Assembly (NCBI RefSeq): GCF_026151205.1
Contig: NC_087081.1
Coordinates: 5,947,246 to 6,011,245 of the forward strand
Direction of reading: 5' to 3'
Source: Bolinopsis microptera
Lineage: Eukaryota; Ctenophora; Tentaculata; Lobata; Bolinopsidae
DNA: 64,000 nt
Positions 22,535-35,079 of this stretch are shown in pieces. Within the stretch, counting starts at the first letter, position 1. Every line of letters starts with the position of its first letter. Position numbers and translations under genes: made by a program. Below the pieces are notes generated by a model, which was given only the letters and a program-made list of their open reading frames with translations, had not been told where the DNA came from and did not search any database.

Positions 22535-25500
22535 CTGAAAACGCACGAAATACTGGCCAGCTGGCAAAGTAGCCAGCTTTGAGTTGTAAAAGGTTTGGAG
22601 TCAGTTATGCGTGAGCAACAAGATTAATCTAAACTATCGTTTAAGTTTCAACGAATGGAGTTGTTTTTAGAATTCAGGCACATGTATTGGCACATTTTTA
22701 CCACTCTAATATCAAGATGTCTGCGACTGATTGCGGGGAAAAGTAAATCTCAGGCACAGCTTGGCGAACTTTGGATCCATGAACACAATTCTACAGGCTG
22801 AATTATCTGGGAATAAACGGGTTTGGTATATTGGAGCTATTTTGGCGTGCATTAGCTATAACGTAGTTAAGATAATGTACCTGACGGCTAATTATGTCTT
22901 AGTTACTAGTAATCAGTAACCACCTTTGACAATCTTTTCCTCTTGCTCTCCCGTCCAAGCATAAATAACAAATATTTTCTTCTTCAAAATCATGAATACC
23001 CTCTCCAGCATCTTTCTTTTCTTCTTACATATATTTATATTGATTTCTAGATAAGAAGTTCCCGATCATGATCACAAAAAGTCCAGTGAATCATGTTTCC
23101 TGCAGCCTGTTCTTGTCGGGGCTGAACTCTGTAATACCACCGATTAAACAAAGGAATATATAAAAACAGAAGATAAGAAAAATAATCACTACCCTATAAA
23201 GTATAAAGGTACAAATACTCGTCATAGTAAGATACTGTAACATGCTCCAAGAGAATTATTAGAGGTGTTAAAAAATAGTTTATCAAGATTGTGTCGAAAG
23301 AATCCAATGTATGAAGTACAAAGTGACATAATACTTCGATTGCATGTATAAAACATGGTCAGATAGTACTAACATGTTTTAATATCAACAATGAGGCGTT
23401 GTTCGAAAAGCGCTATAAATTATAATCTCTATCGCGTCTAAACTCTAAGAGAACCATTTTCTTTGATCAACTATGCTTACTTGTACATGACAGGTGATCA
23501 CTGACGAGTGATTGCTAGGGGGTCTTGGCACATTAAACCGGTACAGGTATTAAACCCCCGAAACCAGTGTGCCAATTCATCTGCTGATGATGTTCACATA
23601 ACATTATTTCCTCTCTCCTTTATTCCTTCCGTCTTTTCTTATACTTACAGTTCAGTTACTTTATTTCACCAGGTCTACCTAAGGATCAATTATTCTTTGG
23701 TGGGGTTTCACTTCTGGTATTGGCTTCATTCCCGTTCCTTTTCCTTATTCTTTATACTTATTTTTTTATATAGTTTAATGAGATTCCAATATTGTAAGCT
23801 AAATACAAACGCTTCGTCTAAGTTACATTATACATTGTAAAACAATAAAGTTAACTTCGGAAGCAATCCATTCAAGGCAAGGTCCGGCCAATTTAAGTTT
23901 ATTTTAAACTTTCTTTTTTTTAATGCTGTGAAAAGGGGAACCATATAATTATAACAGTATCCATCAAACCTGGCTACTTTGAGTAGATATAAGGGTAGAC
24001 CAATACTGTGCTAAAGTCAACTCTAACATCAACGGTTAATGATTAACATTAACCCTTACTTTTAACTTTAAAAGTTGTCTACCCTTAGTAGTGTTTGGTC
24101 TTCAAGCATACTTCCAACAGTCAACAGGATAAGTGATAAGTACTCTACATTAACATACAACTAGCCATCGCACGCCAAAATAATCATTGAAAAGTACCTC
24201 GTTATTCGATACACAATTTCCTAATGAGAATCGGAATTGAGTGCTCGTCGGAATTCCGAAAAAAAAACTCTACAACAGAATTCATTTAATTGTATAATTA
24301 AGCCATAATTAGTTGTACATAAGTGTCTTTAATTATGAGTAGCTCTTTCTGTACATCTGTTACAACATTTTTTTTTCAATTAATTTTTACAACAGAATCA
24401 ATAATACCGCCACGATAATCTGAAAATTTCAATAAAATTATACTAAAAGCTCGAAATTTAGAGACCATCTTTTCACAGCTATGTTATAGTTGTTATAATC
24501 TTAACTAATTCTGCATAATTGCCTTTAATTATAACATTATATGTATGTTTTTCTGGGTAGTTAGTGTTACGATAGGCTGTCGCATTGTTCTTCTTAAATA
24601 CGTGTTTATCACTTGGAAAGTATGAATTCTATCTAGCCAAGTGCATGTTTCTAGTTTCTACAGTATATATATTATACTACTGTGTTTTTGTAGAGGTACT
24701 TACGTTGTATGATAATTACTATTTTATTAGCATTTTGCGCCTGTACCTACTGGTTTATATTATAGGTATATTAACTTTACTGAAGTGGTTCTTTCAGATA
24801 TTTAAGATAGATAACATAAAAGCAAGTTATGCAGTAAGTGAACTGCTTTTAATTCGGCCTCGATCTAGGTTCCATGCACGACAATATAATATTTCCACAC
24901 ACAAATATACGCCAAACAATAATTACATATGCTAAAAAGTAAAAAATAATCGAGGTATTGATGGAAATAAATCTTCAGAATCGATTAAAATACGTCTAGA
25001 GTCTAGTAGACACCTGCTCTCCGAATATATTAGTAAAGTTATACTAACGTCATCTTTGCACCCTAGCAAATTCACGTTAAACGATGTAAGCTGCTGCATG
25101 GAAATATAAATGACAGCGAAAATAGCAAAGCCGCGAAAGTATGGCTCTAAAATGTGGAGCTTTTTCTGCAGTTCAATGTAATATCATGTATTTAATGACC
25201 AGGTTTTTGCTGCCGCACTATAGCGAGCAGAATTTTAGTGATACCATCAAAGGAAACAACTGATATTTCACTTTTTGATTTTGTCGAAACAATGTTTGCT
25301 TAAATCGTAAGAGGCCTCACAAGAGTCACGCATGGCCTTCATAAAAATTGCCTAAGTCATGACAGTAATTTAAATTCAATCAAGTCACAAAAAAATAATT
25401 ACCTTCGACAGGCAGCTGCTACAGACGACCACTGCGACATTAATGAAATACACCAAGGGGAAGGAAGGGGGAGGGAGGGGGTTAAATGAGTAATGTGGAC

Positions 25501-26464
25501 TGAAATATATAACAAATGACACAGGAACGTGATTATCATTATCATATTGTATTCCTAAAATAAGATAACCCAAAAATCGAATTTTACAAATGCGGATCCG
25601 ACGTCTGTGATCCCCTTCCGTCGTATGTGACCTCTAATATAAAAATGAGAGCTCGAATTATGCTCGCTAAAATGAAAGGATGATGTAATATATAGAGATA
25701 TAGGTCGTAAATGCTTCAGTTATCAAGTCTAGCTCGCGGTAAGCGCCTGTACTTTATAAAGAGCATAGGAAATTAACCATGTTACAGCAAACCAGGAGCC
25801 GTCAGAGTTAATGAAATTAAATAATGTCTGTCCATGACATGTCATATTGAAGTACTTTAATACATACAAAGCTATAAAGCATAGCTTATATAAGTAAAAT
25901 AAAGGTATATTGATTACTTACCTGTATATAGCTCAGTAAGAAACGTATCATTATTCATTAAACCGCAAACTAGAAAGCACAAAGATCAAACTTTGCTATT
26001 TACAGACACAAAAAGTGGTAAAAATCTCAAGTCTGATCTTTCCTAAAACAAATAACTCAATGTCAAAAGTATGACTAAATAACTTATTGTTAAAGTTTGA
26101 GATAACATTATCTTTTGTCTTGACAGCGTCATCATGAATGGGCTCCGGCATAGACAAAGGAATGAAGATAAAATAAGATTATCTTATCTGTGATTAAATT
26201 TATTTTGTTGATTATAATGTGGTGATTGCATAATTTATTGTAAATATATTATATTTCAGTATTATGTAACGCGATAGAAATATTTTAAGCGGGTAATATC
26301 CTGTCCAAACCCAGGATACATAACATGAAGACTTAATTGTTGTAACCTGTATGAAAACCTTTTTTTGGAAAACAAATAGAATAATATATAATGTAATATA
26401 ATTTACAACAATGTATATCGACCAGATTTGAATCAACAATTAATTGAGTCCATAGGACTCATAA
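22535..26464. other. Intronic AT-rich sequence, nothing firm
   Basis: Several short open frames (22731-22919, 23508-23840, 24585-24935) are rich in hydrophobic residues because of base composition and have no splice support. No repeat array longer than a few units was seen. Confidence 0.4.
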
Positions 26465-27550
26465 TTAGCTAAGCTTTGATACAAAGCATGCGAACTCAAA
26501 GTCGCTTTCACAACTTTTGTCAACTGAATTGACAGAAGATCTGGTTCCTCTTATACACAGGAGAACCAGCTTCCTGGTAATAAATGATAATTTACATCTT
26601 AAAAAATTGACAACATCTGAATAATTCTGTTGAGTTTTATAACTTATTTTCTCACACAGTAATCTAAAAAATGTTCTCGCTTCTGGCCCGCTGCCACCCG
26701 TGACAGAGTACACCAGTGGACAGAAACTCCCATGTTCGACATTCAATATTCTCTCGTTGTATAACCTCCGCTTCTGAGTCTCAGCTCTCTCGTATATTTT
26801 TTCTGTTGATGATGAGAGATAAGACTCAGAATTGGGATTGAGAAACTTTATGTCGAAATAGGAGTTCTGTCCTGGACGATAGAATCCCCTTGCACGGACG
26901 TCAGGGTGGGCATTGTCTCCTGTTAGTGTGGTACTTGTTGAGAAAGTCTCCCCGTCTAAAGTCTGTAGGTGGGGCTCACATTCTACGTCTTTGCAAACAG
27001 TTGATAGTTGTTTGGCTATGAAATCCCTAACTGAGTTGTGGCGGATGATGATGTAGCCTCCTCTTCGACAGTTTAGAGCATGGTTGATGTCCATTTTGGC
27101 CCCACAAACACAGGATTGAGGTAATCGTGGAAGGTCTTTGTTATATCGAAGAAGTAGACTATCCCTGAATTCCCCTTTGTTCAATGTGAACCCATAAGAC
27201 TTAAGAGGTAGGACAGTCAACCAACTTGAGCTTCCTTTTTCTCTTGCCTGATTAATTGCACGTGTAGATCTATCACTGCTTTCATTGCAGATTAACGTGT
27301 ATTCTAATTCATGCTTTTCTGCCCTCACTTTTAGAATTTCTTTCAGCGACTCGGAATCATGATCTATATCCGTTTCAATTCCGGCCATGGCCTTTACTAA
27401 GGACTTAGTCACTTCCATGGATGTTTTATACTCCTCTGATGCCAACTTTGTATGAAAAGCATTAATATAGAATAATATGTGCTCCTTTATAAATATTAAT
27501 ATCGAATAATATGTACCAGATCCATTTGTTGGCGACCTCTCATTTCTCAA
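26465..27550 (-). CDS. Retroelement-associated protein, C-terminal part (CxC...HxxxC and PD-(D/E)XK-like)
   Basis: A 361-codon open frame resembles the C-terminal part of proteins that I recall as abundant in aquatic invertebrate and fish genomes and usually linked to reverse-transcriptase elements. Visible: KGSSSWLTVLPLKSYGF, then NKGEFRDSLLLRY, then a metal-site-like CVCGAKMDINHALNC, RRGG, RHNSVRDF, and later HPDVRARGF with FDIKFLNP. The last pair looks like the PD and (D/E)xK halves of a restriction-endonuclease-like fold, comparable to the endonuclease end of R2-type LINEs. No reverse transcriptase is seen nearby. The family assignment is from memory, and the first 30 or so residues look non-homologous. 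Confidence 0.6.
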   Translation of the reverse strand: MRNERSPTNGSGTYYSILIFIKEHILFYINAFHTKLASEEYKTSMEVTKSLVKAMAGIETDIDHDSESLKEILKVRAEKHELEYTLICNESSDRSTRAINQAREKGSSSWLTVLPLKSYGFTLNKGEFRDSLLLRYNKDLPRLPQSCVCGAKMDINHALNCRRGGYIIIRHNSVRDFIAKQLSTVCKDVECEPHLQTLDGETFSTSTTLTGDNAHPDVRARGFYRPGQNSYFDIKFLNPNSESYLSSSTEKIYERAETQKRRLYNERILNVEHGSFCPLVYSVTGGSGPEARTFFRLLCEKISYKTQQNYSDVVNFLRCKLSFITRKLVLLCIRGTRSSVNSVDKSCESDFEFACFVSKLS

Positions 27551-29710
27551 GTTAAGCTTTTAGCTATAATAATATTATAGCTAATATGAGATATGATAAT
27601 AATAGGCAAGTTTCCATAAACGATATTTTATGATCGTCGCCGATAATCGCTTATTGAGCGCTTTTTCGGCGCTTTTTTAAAAAAAAACCGTTTACAATCG
27701 CTTTTTTTACGATTATAAACGGTTCAAAAAAAATCGCTTATAATCGACTATAATTGATGTCATAATTCAAAAAAGCGCTTTTTTGAATTTAAAAGCGCTT
27801 ATAAGCGCTTTTAAGCGCTTACTAGCGTCGCTGAGCGATTTGAAAGCGGTTTTCCAGTAGGATTGGCGCCAAAAACGGGTGGATAAGCGGTTGGCCGGAT
27901 AAGCGATTCGTAGGCGCTTTTTTGAACCATTTATAAGCGATTATAAGCGCTTATAATTGGGGTGCAATTTAGCTGTTTATAAAGCGCAAATAAAGCGCTT
28001 ATAAGCGCTTTTAAAATTGAGTCAGGAAAACGCTATATTACATCTTATAACCGCTTATAATCGATTATAAGCGTTTTTTTAGAAATCGCTTATTACGGCT
28101 AATTCATCGCTATTTCACCGCTTTTACCGCTTTTCCTATCATCCATGGCCAGGTGAGCAGGAATTAAAAAGCGCTTATAAGCGCTTTTTCGATGCTGCCC
28201 CTAGCCTGGTCGGAACGGGGTAGTGCCCGGAATTTAAAAGCGCTTATAAGCGATTTCTCAATTCCCCTTAACCTGGTTGGAACTTTCATGTGCTTTTCTG
28301 AGCAACCTGGGGTGCACCGGCAGAGTCAGGATTTAAAAGCGCTCATAGGCGCTTATGATTGCTTTTCTACCGCTTTTCCCATCACCCATGGCCTGGTTGG
28401 CAAGAATTATAAAGCGCTTATAAGCGTTTTTTCAATGCTGCCCCTAACCTGGTCGGAACGGGGGAGTGCCTGGAATTAATATGCGCTTATAAGCGATTTC
28501 TGAATTCCCCTTAACCTGGTCGGAACTGGAAATCAGAGTGCCCGCTTATAAGTTCTTTTCTGTGCAACCTGGGGTGAACCGGCAGAGTCAGGATTTAAAA
28601 GCGGTTATAGGCGCTTATGATCGCTTTTCTACCGCTTTTCCTATCGCCCATGGCCTGGTTGGCAGGAATTAGAAAGCGCTTATAAGCGCTTTTTCAATGC
28701 TGCCACTAACCTGGTCGCAACGGGGGAGTGCCCGGAATTAAAAGGCGCTTATAAGCACTTTTTCAATGCTGCTCCTAACCTGGTCGGAACGGGGGAGTGC
28801 CCGGAATTTAAAAGCGCTTATAGTTATAAGCGATTTCTCAATTCCCTTCAACCTGGTCGGAACTGGAGAGTGCCCACTCGTATGTGCTTTTCTGAGCAAA
28901 CTGGGGTGCACCGGCAGAGTCAGGATTTAAAAGCGCTTATAGGCGCTTATGATCGCTTATCTACCGCTTTTCCCATCACCCATGGACTGGTTGGCAGGAA
29001 TTAGAAAGCGCTTATAAGCGTTTTTTTAATGCTGCCCCTAAGGATTTGAAAAGCGGTTATAAGTTATAAGCGATTACAATCACTTTTTATTGCTGGTTTT
29101 TACCGATTTATCTATCATTTATCAACATGGATTTAAACATAGTTGTTTGACTGGCGATCTAGAAGCCAAGCAAGAAGGCTAAGTGCACGGCGCGGCAAAG
29201 TTCTCCGACAATAATTGTCAGAAATTGTAAAGCGCTTGCAAGCGTTTATTTATATGTTGTTAATGTTGGTGGTTGTCCTGGTGGCGGTCGATGCGCGCTG
29301 CGTCATCAGTCATACACACTTCACATTCAGAACTTGCAAAAGAAAAATATAGTATATGAAATTAAATTATTGCGCTGGGCCACGCTCAGTCTGTCAACGA
29401 GTATGACAGGCCTGTTTATGTCATTCCAAGGAATCTCTAGTCGGGCTGAGCGAATCACGACGTCTGAAAAAAGTGCGGTGCTCATTGAAAGTTAGTGTGT
29501 GCGTGACCAGCATTCACGTACTTGTTCATAATCAATCGTGGACATAAAAACAAGTGCACGCTGAGTACCAATAGGAAAAAAGTAATGTATATATACGCTA
29601 GTAAAGCCGTGCACGTGCAGGCGTGCTGAGATAGCTTGTAAAATTTGGTTATTAGATAGTAAAACTGCAACAAATAAACCGCGCCAGATTGCGCGTTTGA
29701 ATCGCTCCTA

Positions 29711-30061
29711 CGAAATCGCTCGCCCAAATTTTAAGAAAATTCTTGTGAAAAGGCCTTTGGGTATGACATTGATCTAAATCGGTGTATTTTTTGGACGCTG
29801 ATCCCGAATCACCCGCCATGACGTAGGGTAAAAATATTTCCCTGGAGAGTTACATGGGCAAAAACCGTTTTAGTCACGTGACAGGCTAGTAAAACATGAT
29901 TTCGATTGTTTAGGGCTCATGTTAGGGTTTGGGTTAAGGTACGCGGGTTATGGATAGCTTCGGGGTTATGGTTGGGATAAGGGTTTATGTAAAATTGTTT
30001 TGTACGGCTGCAAAACCATAAAAACCAAGGTCACGTGAAATTTTTGGGCGAACGAATTAGC
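29711..30061. mobile_element. MITE-like unit, copy 1
   Basis: About 350 bp bounded by TCGCTCGCCCAAATTTTAAG and the inverted AAATTTTTGGGCGAACGA. Contains CACGTG motifs and the block CTGATCCCGAATCA. It is the mirror partner of the unit at 31197-31557. Confidence 0.7.
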
Positions 30062-31196
30062 AAAAGCCGGTCGCGGTTTTTATACAAAAATAAGCGTACA
30101 CATGATATACAATGCAATAAAGCTAAGAGTTTCTGCATGTTCGATTATTTTGCACCTAACTTAACCATGTGCCTTTGTGCTGCCGTTGCTCTATCCAGAT
30201 AGGTAGTGCGCCATCAACAGTGAGCCGCGCGTGCCGACTGTATAGTAGGATAGTTTTTTAGCGCTAATTTCGGCCAGCACAATTTTCTTCAAACAAATAG
30301 ATATTGAGTATCTTTCCCGACCTCCGATTGCAACAAAAATTGGTGAGCTCACTCTGTACTCATAGACTTACGAGGAAAGTGTCCGAAATAATACGACAAA
30401 AATCAACGAATTTGGTCAAATTACGCGACTTTTACATCTACTTTTGCTCCAAAAGCCGCGCACGATCAAATATGGCACCCTTCACCTAACCATGTGTTTT
30501 CGCGCCACTTCGGGCGCGCTTGTTTCACAAGTACGTCAAGAAGTGAGTGGGTGCGCGCTACTGCAAGCGCAAGGGCTCTGGATAGAGCAAATGGCACCCA
30601 GCTAGTGAGGCGAAACTCACTGATCTTTCCAAAAAGGTATGACAAATTTGGTATTGTGAAAATTCTCAGAGTCTCTAGAAAACAGTGTTACAAAAAAATT
30701 TAAAATCTGAGCAAGTTTATTTTATCGTCCACCCCTAATCCAGAGCCGTTGAGCTTTGATCTAGTCGCCAACCCTCCATCGATTTTGGCAACCATATATT
30801 GGTTCCCAAAATTTCCCGCACCTTGCAGAAAGCGGCGCGCGCTACTTTAGACGAGTAACATCCGTCAATTAAGAGTATCACCTGTTAACCATGGGTACGG
30901 TATTGGGTCTATTTGTATCATTCAGGTCGCGTCGTGACATAGTCATAAGTAAATTAAACAATTGCGCGGTAATCGGTAAACAAGCTGATATGCCCATTTT
31001 ACAGCATGAACTAACATGAGACAAAATATTGACTCACAATGCGATGTCAATCTTTCAATTCACAGCTTGGTGAGGCCCAGTCTAGTGGTGAATTTTTACC
31101 AAACTAGCGAAGCGCAATGTTGAATGTGATTGCGAGAATTGACGGGTGACACTCGTAAAATATTTGTTCCATATATTGGAGTCCAACTCGGCTTTT
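30062..31196. other. Core of the foldback element
   Basis: Less repetitive sequence between the two inverted MITE-like units. It has higher GC in places (for example near 30500-30600). Two short plus-strand open frames (30304-30489 and 30494-30703) resemble nothing I know. No transposase motif was found. Confidence 0.4.
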
Positions 31197-31557
31197 ACTA
31201 ATTCGCTCGCCCAAAAATTTCACGTGACTTTGGTTTTTATGGTTTTGCAGCCGTACAAAACGGTTTTACATAAATCCTAATCCCAACCCTAACCCTAACC
31301 ATAACCCCGAAGTTAACCATAACACTTACCACAAGCCTAACCCTAACCCGGGCCCTAAACAATCGAATTAGTATTTTACTAGCCTGTCACGTGACCAAAA
31401 CGGTTTTTTGCCCATAACTCTCCAGGGAAGCATTTTAACCCTACGTCATGGGGGGTGATTCGGAATCAGCGTCCAAAAATACACCGATCTAGATCACTTT
31501 CATGCCCCAAAGGGCCTTTTCACAAGAATTTCCTTAAAATTTGGGCGAGCGATTTAG
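31197..31557. mobile_element. MITE-like unit, copy 2 (inverted)
   Basis: Inverted counterpart of the unit at 29711-30061, with several dozen differences. It includes a short telomere-like stretch, CCCTAACCCTAACC, near 31285. Similar blocks recur, degraded, near 43845-43990. Confidence 0.7.
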
Positions 31558-33904
31558 TAGAAGCGGTAGAAAAGCGATCATAAGCGCCTATAAGCGCTTT
31601 TAAATCCTGATTCTGCCGGTGACCCCAGGTTGCACAGAAAAGCACTTATAACTATAAGCGGGCACACTGATTTCCAGTTCTGACCAGGTTTTTGACGGCC
31701 CCAACGTTAATGTGGCTCTTGCTATGTGTTGGTTCAGCCGAATTAATTATTATATAATCAAGTTTATTTTTCTCGTTAGTTGTCATCCGGCCAAACATTA
31801 AGCAACTTATATTGCAGTACCATTTATCATTTAGTAATCAAAATATGTCATTGTAATTTTGCATGGCTGAAATGTAACGCTAATGAGCGCTTTTTAATTC
31901 CGGGCACTCCCCCGTTCCGACCAGGTTAGTGGCAGCATTGAAAAAGCGCTTATAAGCGCTTTATAATTCTTGCCAACCAGGCCATGGGTGATAGGAAAAG
32001 CGGTAGAAAAGCGATCATAAACGCTTTTAAATCCTGACTCTGCCGTGTACCCCAGGTTGCTCAGAAAAGCACTTATAAGCGGGCACTCTGATTTCCAGTT
32101 CCGACCAGGTTAGGGGCAGCATTTAAAAAGCGCTTATGAGCGCTTTTTAATTCCGGGCACTCCCCCGTTCCGACCAGGTTAGTGGCAGCATCGAAAAAGC
32201 GCTTATAAGCGCTTTCTAATTCCTGCCAACCAGGGGTGATACGAAAAGCGGTAGAAAAGCGATCATAAGCGCTTTTAAATCCTGACTCTACCGGTGCACC
32301 CCAGGTTGCTCAGAAAAGCACTTATAAGCGGGCACTCTGATTTCCAGTTCCGACCAGGTTAGGGGCAGCATTTAAAAAGCGCTTAAGAGCGCTTTTTAAT
32401 TCCGGGCACTCCCCCGTTCCGACCAGGTTAGTGGCAGCATTGAAAAAGCGCTTATAAGCGCTTTTTAATTCCGGGCATACCCCCGTTCCGAACAGGTTAG
32501 GGGCAGCATTGAAAAAACACTTATAAGCGCTTTATAATTCTTGCCAACCAGGCCATGGGTGATAGAAAAAGCGGTAGAAAAGCGATCATAAGCGCCTATA
32601 AGCGCTTTTAAATCCTGACTCTGCCGGTGCAACCCAGATTGCTCAGAAAAGCACATGCAAGTGGGCACTCTCCAGTTCCGCCCAGGTTAAGGGGAATTGA
32701 GAAATCGCTTATAAGCGCTTTTAAATTCCGGGCACCACCCCGTTCCGACCAGGTTAGGGGCGGCGTTAAAAAAGCGCTTATAAGCACTTTTAAATTCCGG
32801 GCACTCCCCCGTTCCGACCAGCTAAGGGGCAGCATTGAAAAACGCTTATAAGCGCTTTATAATTCTTGCCAACCCATGCCATGGGTGATAGGAAAAGTGG
32901 TAGAAAAGCGATCATAAGCGCCTATAAGCGCTTTTAAATCCTGACTCTGCCGGTGCACCCCAGGTTGCTCAGAAAAGCACATGCAAGTTCCGACCAAGTT
33001 AAGGGGAATTGAGAAATCGCTTATAGTTATAAGCGCTTTTAAATTCCGGGTACTACCCCGTTCCGACCAGGCTAGGGGCAGCATCGAAAAAGCGCTTATA
33101 AGCGCTTTTTAATTCCTGCTCACCTGGCCATGGATGATAGGAAAAGCGGTAAAAGCGGTGAAATAGCGATGAATTAGCCGTAATAAGCGATTTCTAAAAA
33201 AACGCTTATAATCGATTATAAGCGGTTATAAGATGTAATATAGCGTTTTCCTGACTCAATTTTAAAAGCGCTTATAAGCGCTTTATTTGCGCTTTATAAA
33301 CAGCTAAATTGCACCCCAATTATAAGCGCTTATAATCGCTTATAAATGGTTCAAAAAAGCGCCTACGAATCGCTTATCCGGCCAACCGCTTATCCACCCG
33401 TTTTTGGCGCCAATCCTACTGGAAAACCGCTTTCAAATCGCTCAGCGACGCTAGTAAGCGCTTAAAAGCGCTTATAAGCGCTTTTAAATTCAAAAAAGCG
33501 CTTTTTTGAATTATGACATCAATTATAGTCGATTATAAGCGATTTTTTTTGAACCGTTTATAATCGTAAAAAAAGCGATTGTAAACGGTTTTTTTTTAAA
33601 AAAGCGCCGAAAAAGCGCTCAATAAGCGATTATCGGCGACGATCATAAAATATCGTTTATGGAAACTTGCCTAATAATATCCTCAGTAACAATAGCGTGA
33701 TGAAAGCGGAAATAGCAAATCAAAGAAGCAATCTGAAAACAAATGCATAGAATAAAATAATATATCGCTGAAAAAAGTGATAAAACTATCCATTGCAAAT
33801 GATGTCAATTATCAGGCAATTATATATCAATTATCGAACAATCAATTTGAACATGAAGATATAAATATGTGAATACGAATGAACATGTGAATATGATTGA
33901 TTGA

Positions 33905-34130
33905 AGGCAGTTGTGGAAACATTTTAATAAAACGATTGGATGTTTATACCGATGTTTATACCGATTATATTTCCTGTAATTGCCCAAAATTGACTAATGA
34001 CATTGGTCATTCTGCTATGCAGTTTGTAATAAACCATATATATTCACTCTGCTATGTCAATTGGGCAATTACAGGAAATATAATCGGTACAAACATCCCA
34101 ATCGTTTCATTAAAATGTTTCCATAACTCC
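33905..34130. repeat. Hairpin, arms about 70 bp
   Basis: The left arm (about 33910-33986) and right arm (about 34063-34128) are inverted copies, e.g. CCTGTAATTGCCC against GGGCAATTACAGG. The left arm has an extra tandem copy of GATGTTTATACC. Loop of about 75 bp. Confidence 0.85.
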
Positions 34131-35079
34131 TTTAATATCATGAACTGCGGTTAGTTATTAATAATTAATTATATTGATTAAGGGTACTGTTAGTTATTAA
34201 TAATTAATTCACCCTTAATTATATTAATGAAAAGAAGATGCCCAGCTGGAGCTTATCACGGTTGACGGTAGGTGAAGGGATTTATTGTAAAACTGTCCAG
34301 ACTTTAGAGTGACTTGTATATAATAAAGATGGCAAGTAAGGTGACAGAAAATAAAAGAAAAAGAATTGGCTTGACCCTTAACTGTGTTCAAATTTCAAAA
34401 TCAATCAGTCACAATGAATAGGTTCTCAATGGAAAAGTAAGTTGCAACGTCAAGATGTGCATTTTGTGGGAAAGATTGGAATACTTGCATTTATCTACGC
34501 TCCTACTCCAGCTTCTAATCACAATTATGTTTCACGTGTTGAAACGCGTTCTGCAGAAAACTTGAAGAAAAACTGTCCAATCAGGATTCACGAATGACGT
34601 CTTCAGCAGTACAGTTTGAGTTATTGATCAGTTTAACATAACTGTAAAAGTTAAAGCTTAAGACCGACCCCAAATCGCCAAAAATACAAGAATTAGCTCT
34701 GAACAGACTGCCACCACCATCATCATTTATTGAGTTAAACAGTTGATTTGATTTGAAACTTTTACAAAATAGCAAATATACAAATGTACAGCAAGTCGAA
34801 CAAACATATAAAATGGGCCGAAATGTATAAATGCTATAAAGCGTGGGTCAGTGAAACAAGTACAGAGGACAACTTTAAAAACAGGAGTTTTATGGCCGCC
34901 CAAAGTCTCAATAACATCACCTCCACCTAGTAATAAAATTATGAAATATGAAAAGTGTGAAACAATCAAATAATAAAATATTCAAAATATATAGTTGTCT
35001 CTTAAATACAGATAACGTCTGAAAATTCTTAAAATAATCATCACTCCTTCATATACTGATCATTGTCCGAGAGTGTAAC
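34131..35079. other. Sequence 3' of the LINE ORF1, nothing recognised
   Basis: No reverse-transcriptase frame, A-tail or exon was found here on either strand. Confidence 0.45.

Larger units (their letters stand above)
27604..33672. mobile_element. 6.07-kb foldback element made of GCGC palindromes
   Basis: Terminal sequences AGGCAAGTTTCCATAAACG and its complement are flanked by AATAAT on both sides (27598-27603 and 33673-33678), a candidate 6-bp target duplication in AT-rich DNA. The arms (about 27604-29055 and 31558-33672) are inverted copies. The outer 700 bp or so are almost identical; inner parts differ in unit number. They consist of AAAGCGCTTATAAGCGCTTT-type palindromes separated by segments of about 50-70 bp such as CCTAACCTGGTCGGAACGGG. 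The core holds an inverted pair of smaller elements. No transposase was recognised. Confidence 0.85.

Noticed and set aside
23040-23135. Minus-strand segment after GGTATTACAG encoding VQPRQEQAAGNMIHWTFCDH and then a stop
   Set aside because: It looks like a terminal exon by splice context alone; it is short, has no family resemblance and no partner exon nearby.
31280-31350. CCCTAACCCTAACC as an internal telomere
   Set aside because: Only two or three degenerate units, inside a MITE-like unit whose partner copy shows the same region as GGGTTTGGGTTAAGG without a regular array.
28192-33084. CRISPR-like pattern of about 20-bp palindromes alternating with spacers
   Set aside because: Spacers come from a few recurring sequences, the array is inverted as a whole, and the context is a eukaryotic intron with no cas genes. 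It is a foldback mobile element.
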